Source: JAJZJT01 sp049964655 (GTDB taxonomy: Bacteria > Actinomycetota > Acidimicrobiia > Acidimicrobiales > RAAP-2). From it: a DNA stretch of 64,000 nucleotides. Positions 25,122 to 33,346 of this stretch are shown here, in pieces (position 1 is the stretch's first letter; each line of letters opens with the position of its first letter). The notes under the pieces were generated by a model, which was given only the letters and a program-made list of their open reading frames with translations, had not been told where the DNA came from and made no database searches. Location: assembly GCA_049964655.1 (NCBI GenBank), contig JBMFXC010000003.1, forward strand, positions 3,628 to 67,627, written 5' to 3'. Position numbers and translations under genes: made by a program.

Positions 25122-26351
25122 ATGTTGCGCTTCCTGACCGCCGGCGAGTCACACGGTCGCGCCCTGGTGGTGGTGGTCGAGGGGCTCCCGGCCGGGTTGG
25201 CGGTGACGGCCGAGGACGTCGCCGACGAGCTCACCCGTCGGCGGCTCGGCTATGGACGTGGCCCCCGGATGCGCTTCGAAGCCGACGAGGTCACCTTGGT
25301 CGGCGGGGTCCGACATGGGCGGACACTGGGCTCGCCCGTGGCCATCGAGATCGCCAACACGGAGTGGCCGAAGTGGGAACAGGAGATGTCGCCCGCTCCC
25401 GGCCAGCCGAGCAAGGTCCTCACGCAGCCTCGGCCCGGGCATGCCGACCTCGCCGGCATGCTGAAGTACGGCCTGGCTGATGCCCGTGACGTGCTCGAGC
25501 GTGCCTCGGCTCGCGAGACGGCCGCCAGGGTGGCTGCCGGTGCGCTGGCCAAGCTCCTGTTGGCCGAGGTCGGCGTGTCGGTGGTGAGCCACGTGGTCCA
25601 GCTCGGACCGGAGGCGGTCGACGCCACTGGTCCACTGCCGACGCTGGCTGACCTCGATCGAATCGATGCGTCGCCCGTCAGGTGCGGTGACTCCGATGGC
25701 GAGCAGCGCATGGTGGCGGCGATCAAGGCGGCGGCCAAGGTCGGCGATTCGCTGGGAGGGGTGGCCGAGGTCGTCGCCCACGGGGTCCCGGTTGGCTTGG
25801 GCAGCCACGTCCACTGGGACCGACGACTCGATGCCAACCTGGCGCGAGCCCTTATGAGCGTCCAGGCGATCAAGGCCGTCGAGATCGGGGAGGGTGCCGA
25901 CCTGCCGGCTCGGAGGGGCTCGGAGGCCCACGACGCTATCCGGGTGGCGCGTTCCGACGAGCACGCCGACGACGGCCTCGGGCCCGGGGACCTCGGGGGC
26001 GGTTATGTGCGAGACACCCATCGCGCTGGTGGGATCGAAGGGGGGATGTCGACCGGCGGGCCCATCGTGGCCCGGGCCTCGATGAAGCCACTGGCCACGT
26101 TGAACCGGCCCACGTTGCAGACGGTCGACGTCGTCACGAAGGAGTCGACCGTCTCCTTCAAGGAGCGGACCGACGTGACAGCCGTTCCGGCGATGGGCGT
26201 CGTCGCCGAGACGATGGTGGCCCTGGTGCTCGCCGACGAGACCTTGCGTAAGTTCGGCGGGGACTCGCTCGCCGAGCTACGCCGGAACCACCGCGGCTAC
26301 CTGGCCACACTGGGCGATGCGCCCTCGGCGGCGGGGTACCCCTCGGCGTGA
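25122..26351 (+). CDS. aroC: Chorismate synthase
   Basis: The final enzyme of the shikimate pathway, 409 residues, using reduced FMN to remove phosphate from EPSP. The N-terminus MLRFLTAGESHG is the standard signature, with its flavin-site His. Further blocks are GRGPRMRFEADEV, ARETAARVAAGALA, SVQAIKAVEIG, GGMSTGGPIV, and KESTVSFKERTDVTAVPAMGVVAE. The ATG starts exactly at the conserved N-terminus and follows a -10-like box, so an aroC-aroK-aroB transcript probably begins here. The stop overlaps the aroK start as GTGA within a 33-bp duplication. Confidence 0.96.
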   Translation: MLRFLTAGESHGRALVVVVEGLPAGLAVTAEDVADELTRRRLGYGRGPRMRFEADEVTLVGGVRHGRTLGSPVAIEIANTEWPKWEQEMSPAPGQPSKVLTQPRPGHADLAGMLKYGLADARDVLERASARETAARVAAGALAKLLLAEVGVSVVSHVVQLGPEAVDATGPLPTLADLDRIDASPVRCGDSDGEQRMVAAIKAAAKVGDSLGGVAEVVAHGVPVGLGSHVHWDRRLDANLARALMSVQAIKAVEIGEGADLPARRGSEAHDAIRVARSDEHADDGLGPGDLGGGYVRDTHRAGGIEGGMSTGGPIVARASMKPLATLNRPTLQTVDVVTKESTVSFKERTDVTAVPAMGVVAETMVALVLADETLRKFGGDSLAELRRNHRGYLATLGDAPSAAGYPSA

Positions 26352-26395
26352 GCGGGCCAGGCAGTGAGGCACCCCTCGGCGTGAGCGGGCCAGGC
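26338..26395. repeat. 33-bp-period duplication at the aroC/aroK junction
   Basis: Two identical 25-nt segments (26338-26362 and 26371-26395) are offset by 33 bp, so the duplication is in frame (11 codons). Each copy carries a GTGAGC that can act as an aroK start; the first also holds the aroC stop. Confidence 0.85.
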
Positions 26396-26977
26396 GGCGG
26401 GGCACCCCCGACGTGGAGCGGCAACCGGCTGTTCCTCGTCGGCATGATGGGGAGCGGCAAGACGACCGTCGGCCGGCTCGTTGCCACCGCCCTCGGCTGG
26501 CGCCACTGCGACAGCGATGCCATGGTCGAGGCGCGCACTGGACATACCGTGGCCGAACTGGCGAGCGCCGTGGGCGAGGCGGCCATGCATGCCGAAGAGG
26601 CAGCTGCCTTGTGGGAGGCAGCGGTGCTCGATGGCGTGGTCGTCTCCGTGGCCGGTGGTGCCGTGCTCGATCCGGCCAACCAGACCCTCCTCGGCGCTGC
26701 CGGCCCGGTGGTCTGGCTTCGGGCGAGACCAGACACGTTGGCCGCCCGGGTGGCCCGTGGCGGGGAACGTCCCCTGGTGGTCAGTGACGCCGTCGGGCGC
26801 CCCTCTTCGGACAGTGACGCCATCGGACGTCTGCGCGCCCTCGACGCCGAGCGCCGGCCGTTCTACGTCGCCGTGTCGCAGGCAGCCGTCGACGTCGACG
26901 GGCAGGAACCCGAGGTCGTGGCCCACGACGTGATGCTCGCGTTCGAGCGGCTGCGCGCCGCCGGGCCCGGCTCGTGA
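26348..26977 (+). CDS. aroK: Shikimate kinase
   Basis: A P-loop kinase of 209 residues that phosphorylates shikimate. The Walker A motif VGMMGSGKTT is at 31-40, followed by the shikimate-binding Asp in DSDAMVE and the SVAGGAVLD strand with its GG pair. The lid region has ARVARGGERPLV. The protein is longer than the usual 170-180 residues, because the first 22 residues are a Gly/Pro-rich duplicated segment and because a short Ser/Asp insertion (PSSDSDAIGR) follows the lid. The GTG at 26381 in the second repeat copy would give a more typical length. It lies between aroC and aroB with 4-bp overlaps on both sides. Confidence 0.9.
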   Translation: MSGPGSEAPLGVSGPGGGAPPTWSGNRLFLVGMMGSGKTTVGRLVATALGWRHCDSDAMVEARTGHTVAELASAVGEAAMHAEEAAALWEAAVLDGVVVSVAGGAVLDPANQTLLGAAGPVVWLRARPDTLAARVARGGERPLVVSDAVGRPSSDSDAIGRLRALDAERRPFYVAVSQAAVDVDGQEPEVVAHDVMLAFERLRAAGPGS

Positions 26978-28232
26978 GCCCCGTCACCGTCCCCGTCCTC
27001 CTCGGCGGGCGGGCGTACGACGTCGTCGTGGGTAGCGGGGTCCGAGGGGAGCTGGCCGGGCTGGTGGCGACCAGGGTCCCCGGAGCGCGTCTCGCTGCCG
27101 TGGTGACCCAGCGGGCGATCGGTGTCGAGGTGGAGGTCGGCATCCCGGTCATCCGCTTAGAGGTGGACGACGGAGAGGGCGCGAAGTCCCTTGCCACCGT
27201 CGAGGACCTCTGCCGCCGGTTCGCCCGGGCTGGTCTGAGCCGAGGCGACCTCGTGGTGGCGGTCGGGGGCGGGGTGGTCACCGACGTGGCCGGGTTCGCT
27301 GCCGCCACCTACCACCGGGGTGTGGCCTACGTGAACGTCGCCACCTCGTTGCTCGCCCAGGTGGACGCCGCCGTCGGAGGCAAGACCGGGGTCAACCTTC
27401 CCGAGGGGAAGAACCTGGTCGGGGCGTTCTGGCAGCCGAGCGCCGTGGTCTGCGACACCGAGGTGCTCGCCACGTTGCCCGAGCGTGAGTGGCGCTCGGG
27501 ACGTGGTGAGATGGCCAAGTACGCCTTTCTCGGCACCGGCACCGGCACCGGCACCGGCACCGGCACCGGCACCGGCACCGGCACCGGCACCNNNNNNNNN
27601 NNNNNNNNNNNNNNNNNNNNNNNNNNNNNNNNNNNNNNNNNNNNNNNNNNNNNNNNNNNNNNNNNNNNNNNNNNNNNNNNNNNNNNNNNNNCACCGGCAC
27701 CGGCACCGGCACCGGCACCGGCACCGGCACCGGCACCGGCACCGGCGCGTTGGGTCTGCTCGAGCTCTCCCTCGAGGAGCAGGTGGCGCACTGCGTCGCC
27801 GTCAAAGCGGCCGTCGTCGCCAGCGACGAGCGCGAGGGGGACCGCCGCGCCGTGCTCAACTACGGCCACACGCTGGCGCACGCCCTCGAGGCGGCCGGCT
27901 TTGGCGAGCTGGGTGGCCCGGGCCGCGGTCTGCGTCACGGCGAAGCGGTTGCCGTCGGGCTCGTCTTCGCCGCCGAACTGGCCCACCGCCTCGGGCGGGT
28001 CGAGGCCTCCCGGGTCGACGAGCACCGCAGGGTGGTGGCCGGCTTCGGGCTGCCGACCGCCCTCCCGAGCGGCGTCGAACCGACGTACCTGGTCGAGCTC
28101 ATGCGGCGAGACAAGAAGGCCCATCACGACCTGACCTTCGTCCTCGACGGACCCGATGGCGTCGAGGTCGTGCGCGGGGTGGACCCCGACGTCGTGCTCG
28201 CTACGCTCGAGGAGATGGAGCGGGAGTCGTGA
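26974..28232 (+). CDS. aroB: 3-Dehydroquinate synthase, interrupted by a microsatellite and an assembly gap
   Basis: AroB cyclises DAHP to 3-dehydroquinate with NAD and a divalent metal. The N-terminal half has AVGGGVVTDVAGFAAATYHRG, TSLLAQVDAAVGGKTGVN and GKNLVGAFWQP, ending at GEMAKYAFLG. After the gap the C-terminal half resumes with LELSLEEQVAHCVAVKAAVVASDERE, LNYGHTLAHALE and LRHGEAVAVGLVFAAEL, which supply metal ligands. Between them is a hexanucleotide repeat coding Gly-Thr, split by 100 N. Both halves keep the reading frame relative to the repeat, so a single gene is likely, but its true length is unknown. GTGA overlaps join it to aroK and the peptidase gene. Confidence 0.88.
27532..27591. 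repeat. (GGCACC)n microsatellite, left part
   Basis: Ten perfect GGCACC units directly before the N gap, inside aroB, coding (Gly-Thr)10. They follow codons for the conserved AroB segment KYAFLG. Confidence 0.9.
27592..27691. other. Assembly gap 2 (100 N) inside the aroB microsatellite
   Basis: A placeholder gap with hexamer repeat on both sides. The assembler could not count the units, so the true repeat number is undetermined and at least as long as a flank. Confidence 0.95.
27692..27746. repeat. (GGCACC)n microsatellite, right part
   Basis: Nine hexamer units plus one base, 55 bp in all, directly after the gap. They lead in frame into GALGLLELSLEEQ of aroB. Confidence 0.9.
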
Positions 28233-29353
28233 CCACCGGCGCGGACGACCTCGCCCCGCTCGCCGTCGCCGGTCGCCTCGAGCGGCTGCGGGAACGGCTG
28301 GGCGACGCCGGTGTCGACGCCCTGCTCGTCACCTCGCTGGTCAACGTCCGCTGGCTGACCGGCTTCACGGGCTCGGCCGGCGTCCTCGTCGTCGGGCCGG
28401 CTCGGGTCGTGCTCGCTACGGACGGGCGCTACCGGACCCAGTCGGCCGACCAGCTGGCAGCGGCCGGTCTCGCCGACGTCGTCGACGTCGCGGTGGGCGG
28501 GCTCGAGGACCAGGCGGCGGCCATCGCCGCCGCCGTGTCGCCCGAGGAGCGCCGGGTCGGCTTCGAGGCGACGCAGCTCACCGTGAGCGCGCACGAGCAG
28601 TGGGCGACCCGCTTGAGCGGGTCGACGCTGGTGGCCACTCGGGGTGTCGTGGAGGACCTCCGGGTCGCCAAGGACGCCGGCGAACTGGCTCGCATGGAGC
28701 GTGCGGCGTCCATCGCGGACGCCGCCCTGGCCGACGTGCTGCCCGCGCTCTCCGAGGCCGGGATGACCGAGCGAAGGTTCGCGGCCGAGCTCGACCACGC
28801 CATGCGGCTCCGCGGTGCCGAGGAGCCAGCCTTCGAGACAATCGTCGCCACCGGCGAGCGCTCGGCCATGCCGCACGCGCGACCCGGGCCCGACCCCATC
28901 CGGCCTGGTGATGCCGTGGTGGTCGACTTCGGCGCCGTCTACGACGGCTACCGCTCGGACATGACCCGGACGTTCTGCGTGGGTGGCGAGCCCGCAGGCG
29001 AGCTCGCTGTCGTGTTCGCGTTGGTCGCCGAGGCCCAGGCGGCCGGCGTGGCCGCCGTGGCTCCCGGGGTGACGGCAGGGGCGGTCGACGCCGTTTGTCG
29101 CGACCGCATCGCCGCGGCCGGCTACGGGGAACGGTTCGAGCACGGGACCGGCCACGGGGTGGGCCTCGAGATCCACGAGGCCCCGTCGGTGGCGCCTGGG
29201 TCGACTGCTATCCTCACGCCCGGCACCGTGGTCACTGTCGAGCCGGGTGTCTACCTCCCGGGGGCGGGAGGCGTCCGCGTCGAGGACACCCTGGTGGTGA
29301 CCGAAGCCGGCGCCCGGGCCCTGACCCGGTTCCCGAAGTCCGTCCCCGTCTGA
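28229..29353 (+). CDS. M24 family metallopeptidase (Xaa-Pro aminopeptidase-like)
   Basis: A 374-residue pita-bread metallopeptidase. The N-terminal creatinase-like domain (about 10-140) contains LVTSLVNVRWLTGFTGSAG. The catalytic domain has the dinuclear metal ligands: two Asp in VVVDFGAVYDGYRSDMTRTF, His in GTGHGVGLEIHE, Glu in VTVEPGVYLP and Glu in GVRVEDTL. Family members remove N-terminal residues before proline and probably recycle peptides in the cytoplasm. The position between aroB and efp is common in actinobacteria. Its GTG start overlaps the aroB stop, and it is probably the fourth gene of the aro transcript. Confidence 0.9.
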   Translation: MTTGADDLAPLAVAGRLERLRERLGDAGVDALLVTSLVNVRWLTGFTGSAGVLVVGPARVVLATDGRYRTQSADQLAAAGLADVVDVAVGGLEDQAAAIAAAVSPEERRVGFEATQLTVSAHEQWATRLSGSTLVATRGVVEDLRVAKDAGELARMERAASIADAALADVLPALSEAGMTERRFAAELDHAMRLRGAEEPAFETIVATGERSAMPHARPGPDPIRPGDAVVVDFGAVYDGYRSDMTRTFCVGGEPAGELAVVFALVAEAQAAGVAAVAPGVTAGAVDAVCRDRIAAAGYGERFEHGTGHGVGLEIHEAPSVAPGSTAILTPGTVVTVEPGVYLPGAGGVRVEDTLVVTEAGARALTRFPKSVPV

Positions 29354-29405
29354 GGAGTCCAGTCGTGCCCCACCAGGGGGCTCGCGTGAGAGAAGGTGCG
29401 TGCTG

Positions 29406-29966
29406 ATGGCCGTCTCGACGAACGACCTGCGGAACGGGATGACGATCGACCTGCCCGAAGGGCTCTTCGCGGTCGTCGAGTTCCAGCACGTCAAGCCGGG
29501 TAAGGGCGGTGCCTTCGTCCGCACCAAGTTGAAGAACGTGCGCTCGGGCGCGGTGATCGAGCGGACGTTCCGCGCCGACGAGAAGCTCGAGCAGGCGATC
29601 GTCGACAAGCGGGAGATGCAGTTCCTCTACCGGGACGGGTCCGAGTACGTCTTCATGGATACGGTGTCCTACGAGCAGCTGCAGGTGCCCACCTCGGCAC
29701 TGGGTGACGCCGCGAACTACCTGAAGGAGGGCGACGACGCCGTCCTTCAGTTCTTCGGCACGGAGATCGTCGGCGTCGACCTGCCGGCTGCCGTCGAGCT
29801 CACCGTCGCCGAGACGGAGCCGGGCGTGCAGGGCGACCGGGTGTCCGGGGCGCGCAAGCCCGCCACCCTCGAGACGGGCCTGGTCGTCCAGGTGCCGCTG
29901 TTCGTCAACCCCGGGGAGAAGATCAAGGTGGACACCCGCTCCGGGGAGTACCTGACCCGGGCGTGA
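29406..29966 (+). CDS. efp: Translation elongation factor P
   Basis: EF-P binds between ribosomal P and E sites and relieves stalling at polyproline. The 186-residue protein has the three barrel domains: an N-terminal KOW-like domain with HVKPGKGGAFVRTKLKNV, where K33 is the apical residue, a central domain with EYVFMDTVSYEQ, and the C-terminal GLVVQVPLFVNPGEKIKVDTRSGEYL. No lysine-modifying genes are nearby. I chose the ATG at 29406, with an AAGG about 10 nt upstream, over the in-frame codon at 29400 that adds two residues. It is 52 bp after the peptidase and overlaps nusB by 4 bp. Confidence 0.95.
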   Translation: MAVSTNDLRNGMTIDLPEGLFAVVEFQHVKPGKGGAFVRTKLKNVRSGAVIERTFRADEKLEQAIVDKREMQFLYRDGSEYVFMDTVSYEQLQVPTSALGDAANYLKEGDDAVLQFFGTEIVGVDLPAAVELTVAETEPGVQGDRVSGARKPATLETGLVVQVPLFVNPGEKIKVDTRSGEYLTRA

Positions 29967-30385
29967 GCACCGCTCCGGTGGACGCCAGCCGGAGACGGTC
30001 GCGCGAGCGGGCGCTCGCCCTGCTCTACGAGGCAGACGTGAAAGGCGAGCCCGTCTCGACGGTCGTCGCCTCCCTCGCCGTCCCGCCCGACGAGTACGCG
30101 GCCACCCTGCTCCGTGCCGTGCAGGCCCACGGCGAGGAGATCGACCGTCTTCTCGGGGAGGTGTCGGAGGGCTGGGAGGTTGCCCGCATGGCCGTCGTCG
30201 ACCGGAACGTCCTGCGCCTGGCGGCCGCCGAACTGGTTGCCGTCCCGTCCACGCCGACGGCGGTGGTGCTGAGCGAGGCGGTCGAACTGGCGACGGGCTA
30301 CTCGACCGACGAGTCCGGCCGGTTCGTCAACGGCGTCCTGGCCACCGTGGCCAGCAGAGTTCGTCCCGACCCCGCGGCGCGCTAA
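29963..30385 (+). CDS. nusB: Transcription antitermination factor NusB
   Basis: A 140-residue all-helical NusB protein that works with NusE/S10 in rRNA antitermination. Characteristic segments are the N-terminal RRRSRERALALLYEADV, the central EGWEVARMAVVDRNVLRLAAAEL, and the C-terminal VVLSEAVELATGYSTDESGRFVNGVLATVA. The length is standard. The GTG start overlaps the efp stop (GTGA), so efp and nusB are co-transcribed. The 57 bp that follow carry a PyrR-binding loop, after which the pyrimidine operon begins; read-through from nusB into pyrR is plausible. Confidence 0.95.
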   Translation: MSTAPVDASRRRSRERALALLYEADVKGEPVSTVVASLAVPPDEYAATLLRAVQAHGEEIDRLLGEVSEGWEVARMAVVDRNVLRLAAAELVAVPSTPTAVVLSEAVELATGYSTDESGRFVNGVLATVASRVRPDPAAR

Positions 30386-30405
30386 GCTCCGCCGACGACC
30401 GTGAA

Positions 30406-30425
30406 GCGGGTCCTGTGAGGCCCGT
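30406..30425 (+). promoter_or_regulatory. PyrR-binding RNA hairpin upstream of pyrR
   Basis: The RNA can fold with stem GCGGG/CCCGU and upper-loop sequence UCCUGUGAGG, which fits the core UCCNGNGAGG of the PyrR binding loop described in Bacillus. It ends 7 nt before the GGAGG ribosome binding site of pyrR (30433-30437). No terminator hairpin lies between it and the gene, so the placement suggests translational repression when UMP-bound PyrR is present, as reported for mycobacteria. Confidence 0.75.
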
Positions 30426-30442
30426 ACGGAGTGGAGGACGAC

Positions 30443-31045
30443 GTGGCCGAACGAGAGCGGAATCACGCCCGACCGCGGGGCGCGGTCTTCGTGCCCCGTT
30501 CGCAGGTCCTCTCTGCCGACGATCTCACCCGGGCCATCACCCGGATGGCCCACGAGGTGGTCGAGCGCAATCGCGGCGTCGACGACGTGGTCGTCGTCGG
30601 CCTCCAGACGGGTGGGGTCCGCATCGCCCGCCGCTTGGCCGCCTCGCTCGACGGTCTCGCCGCGGTCCGGACCATCGGCCCCGGCTCGCCGGGTCCCGCC
30701 CCGGTGCCCGTGGGCACCCTCGACGTCGCCTTCTACCGGGACGACATCGGCCTGCGGCCGGTGCTCCCCGAAGCGGTCACCGACATCCCAGTCGACCTGA
30801 CCGGCAGGACGGTCATCTTGGTCGACGACGTGCTGTTCACCGGTCGGACCATTCGCGCCGCCCTGAACGCGCTGGGTGAGTACGGCCGGGCGCAGGCGAT
30901 CCAGCTGGCCGTGATGGTCGACCGCGGCCATCGCGAACTGCCGATCCGACCCGACTACGTCGGCAAGAACCTCCCGACGCGGCGGGACGAGCTGGTCGAC
31001 GTGACCGAGGAGGGCGTGACGCTGGGCGACCTGGTCGGTCGATGA
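30443..31045 (+). CDS. pyrR: Bifunctional pyr operon regulator / uracil phosphoribosyltransferase
   Basis: PyrR of 200 residues binds pyr mRNA in response to UMP/UTP and has some uracil phosphoribosyltransferase activity. The type I PRTase core is clear: VVVGLQTGGVRIARRL, the PRPP loop VILVDDVLFTGRTIRAAL, and the C-terminal RELPIRPDYVGKNLPT typical of PyrR. YRDD in DVAFYRDDIGLR is also diagnostic. I chose the GTG at 30443, because GGAGG lies 5 nt upstream; GTG at 30431 would overlap that site. It is the first gene of the pyr operon and overlaps pyrB as ATGA. Confidence 0.93.
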   Translation: MAERERNHARPRGAVFVPRSQVLSADDLTRAITRMAHEVVERNRGVDDVVVVGLQTGGVRIARRLAASLDGLAAVRTIGPGSPGPAPVPVGTLDVAFYRDDIGLRPVLPEAVTDIPVDLTGRTVILVDDVLFTGRTIRAALNALGEYGRAQAIQLAVMVDRGHRELPIRPDYVGKNLPTRRDELVDVTEEGVTLGDLVGR

Positions 31046-32064
31046 CCAGCGGCGTCCTCGATACCGCCGGGCTGGCTGCCCGGCACCTCTTGACGGTCGA
31101 CGACCTGGGTGCCGAGGGGATCGAGCGCGTGCTGCGCGTCGCCGGTTCGTTCGCCGAGGTGGGCCGGCGAGCCAATCCCAAGGTGCCGGCCCTCCGAGGG
31201 CGGACCGTGGCCACGCTCTTCTTGGAGGACTCGACGCGGACCCGGCTCTCCTTCGAGACGGCGGCCAGACGGCTGTCGGCAGACGTGGTGAGCTTTTCGG
31301 CCAGCTCCTCGTCGCTCAACAAGGGTGAGTCGCTCCGGGACACCGTCGCCACCATCGAGGCCATGGGCGTCGATGCCTTGGTGGTGCGCCACCGGGCCTC
31401 GGGGACCGCCCACCGGGTCGCCGCCTGGGCTCCCGGGGTAGCTGTCGTCAACGCCGGCGACGGTTGGCACCAGCACCCGACCCAGGCCCTGGCCGACCTG
31501 TACACCGTGGCCGACGCCCTGCACCGACCCGGCGAGGATCCCTTGGCATGCTTCGCCGGGCTTTCCGTGGCCGTGGTGGGAGACGTTCGCCACAGCAGGG
31601 TGGCTCGATCGCTGGTGGCGGCCTACGCCGCGGTCGGCGCCCGGGTGACCCTGGTGGCGCCTCCGACCCTGCTCCCTCCCTCGCTCGAGGGCTGGCCCAT
31701 CGCTGGCGCCTCCTCCGATCTCGACGAGGTGCTGGAGGGCGCCCGGGTGGTCTCGTTGTTGCGCCTCCAGGCCGAACGGGGGAGTGGCGCCTACGTTCCG
31801 TCGCTGCGCGAGTACACGGCGCGCTGGGGCCTGACGGTGGAGCGGGCCGCCCGACTCGACCCCACGGCGCTGGTGCTCCATCCCGGTCCGGTCGTGCGCG
31901 GCGTCGAGGTCGCCTCCGAGGTGGCCGACCTGCCCTGCGCCCGCATCGGCGCCCAGGTCCGCAACGGCCTGGTCGTCCGGATGGCGGTCCTCTTCCTCCT
32001 CCTCGGACACGACACCGGTTCGGCCGGAGCCGGGGAGCACGTCGCCGGAGGGGCAGATGCCTGA
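31042..32064 (+). CDS. pyrB: Aspartate carbamoyltransferase catalytic subunit
   Basis: This 340-residue enzyme condenses carbamoyl phosphate with aspartate. The carbamoyl-phosphate motif STRT is at 64-67 (LEDSTRTRLSFE), SSLNKGESLRDT follows, and HPTQAL gives the second signature. The aspartate domain includes VVGDVRHSRVARS. No pyrI-like regulatory chain is present, consistent with the actinobacterial type. The C-terminus carries about 20 extra Gly/Ala residues. Starts and stops overlap the neighbours (pyrR by 4 bp, pyrC by 8 bp), so translation is probably coupled across the operon. Confidence 0.95.
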   Translation: MTSGVLDTAGLAARHLLTVDDLGAEGIERVLRVAGSFAEVGRRANPKVPALRGRTVATLFLEDSTRTRLSFETAARRLSADVVSFSASSSSLNKGESLRDTVATIEAMGVDALVVRHRASGTAHRVAAWAPGVAVVNAGDGWHQHPTQALADLYTVADALHRPGEDPLACFAGLSVAVVGDVRHSRVARSLVAAYAAVGARVTLVAPPTLLPPSLEGWPIAGASSDLDEVLEGARVVSLLRLQAERGSGAYVPSLREYTARWGLTVERAARLDPTALVLHPGPVVRGVEVASEVADLPCARIGAQVRNGLVVRMAVLFLLLGHDTGSAGAGEHVAGGADA

Positions 32065-33346
32065 AGCGGTGGTGGTCCTGCGAGGAGGCACGGTCCTCGA
32101 CGCCACGGGCGAGCGCCGTGCCGACGTCGTCGTCGAAGGCCAGCGGATCGTCGCCGTGGAGGAGGACGTCTCCGTGCCCAGGGGGGCGACCGTGCTCGAC
32201 GCCGGGGGGTGCGTCGTGGCCCCGGGGCTGGTCGACCTCCACTGCCACCTGCGCCAGCCCGGTGCCGAGGGGTCCGAGACGATCGAGTCGGGTGCCCGGG
32301 CTGCCGCCCTCGGCGGGTACACCGCCGTCGTGGCCATGCCCAACACCGACCCTCCGATCGACGCTGCCTCGGTGGTGCGCGACGTCCGGTCGCTGGCCAG
32401 CGGCGTACCGTGCCACGTGGCGGTGGCCGGTGCCATCACGGTGGGGCGGGCGGGGGAGCGGCTCGCCCCCATGGCCGAGCTGGCCGAGCTGGGAGTCCGG
32501 CTCTTCACCGACGACGGGGCCGGGGTGCAGTCCGCGTCCCTCATGCGCCGCGCCCTGCTCTACGCCAGCGGCCTCGGTGTGACGCTGGCCCAGCACTGCG
32601 AGGAGGCCACGCTCGCCGAGGGGGGCGTGATGCACGAGGGGGCCGTCTCGAGCCGCCTCGGCTTGGCCGGCGTCCCCGCCCTGGCCGAGGAGCTGATGGT
32701 GGTGCGGGACCTCGCGCTGGCGCGTGAGACCGGTGCCCGTCTGCACCTCCTCCACCTCTCGACCGCCGCTGCGCTGGACGCCGTCGCCCGTGCCAAAGGC
32801 GCCGGTCTGCCGGTGACGGCGGAGGTGGCACCGCACCACTTCACGCTCACTGACGCCGCACTGTCCGGCTTCGACCCGGTCTTCAAGGTGAGCCCGCCGC
32901 TGCGGCCGGAACGGGACGTGGCGGCCGTCCGGGCTGCTTTGGCCGACGGCACCGTCGACGCCATCGCCACCGACCATGCGCCACATCCGCCAGAGGCGAA
33001 AGACCGACCCATCGACGAGGCGCCACCAGGGATGGTGGGCCTCGAGACGGCACTCGCCCTGGCCATGACCGAGCTGGAGGTTCCCCTGCACCGCGTCCTT
33101 GCCCTTTTGAGCTGGCAGCCGGCGGCCATCGCCGGCCTCGCCCCCGACCACGGCGGTCCGGTTGCTCCCGGTGCGGCGGCCAACCTGTGCGTCGTCGACC
33201 CGGCTCACCCGTGGGTCGTCGACCCGGCCGCGCTGGCGAGCCGCAGCCGGAACACTCCCTATGCCGGCCGGCGACTGTCGGCCAGGGTCCGCCACACCGT
33301 GCTCGCCGGCGAGCCGGTGGTAGTGGACGGGCAGGCTCAGCGATGA
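32057..33346 (+). CDS. pyrC: Dihydroorotase
   Basis: An amidohydrolase of 429 residues that closes carbamoyl aspartate to dihydroorotate. The metal-binding HxH is H62/H64 in VDLHCHLRQPG. Other active-site blocks are VAMPNTDPPID, LFTDDGAGVQ, LAQHCEEATLA, LHLLHLSTAAALDAV, and IATDHAPH with the catalytic Asp near residue 310. The length and TDDG segment fit the class I enzymes of gram-positive bacteria. It overlaps pyrB and carA by a few base pairs. No inactive dihydroorotase homologue accompanies it. Confidence 0.95.
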   Translation: MPEAVVVLRGGTVLDATGERRADVVVEGQRIVAVEEDVSVPRGATVLDAGGCVVAPGLVDLHCHLRQPGAEGSETIESGARAAALGGYTAVVAMPNTDPPIDAASVVRDVRSLASGVPCHVAVAGAITVGRAGERLAPMAELAELGVRLFTDDGAGVQSASLMRRALLYASGLGVTLAQHCEEATLAEGGVMHEGAVSSRLGLAGVPALAEELMVVRDLALARETGARLHLLHLSTAAALDAVARAKGAGLPVTAEVAPHHFTLTDAALSGFDPVFKVSPPLRPERDVAAVRAALADGTVDAIATDHAPHPPEAKDRPIDEAPPGMVGLETALALAMTELEVPLHRVLALLSWQPAAIAGLAPDHGGPVAPGAAANLCVVDPAHPWVVDPAALASRSRNTPYAGRRLSARVRHTVLAGEPVVVDGQAQR

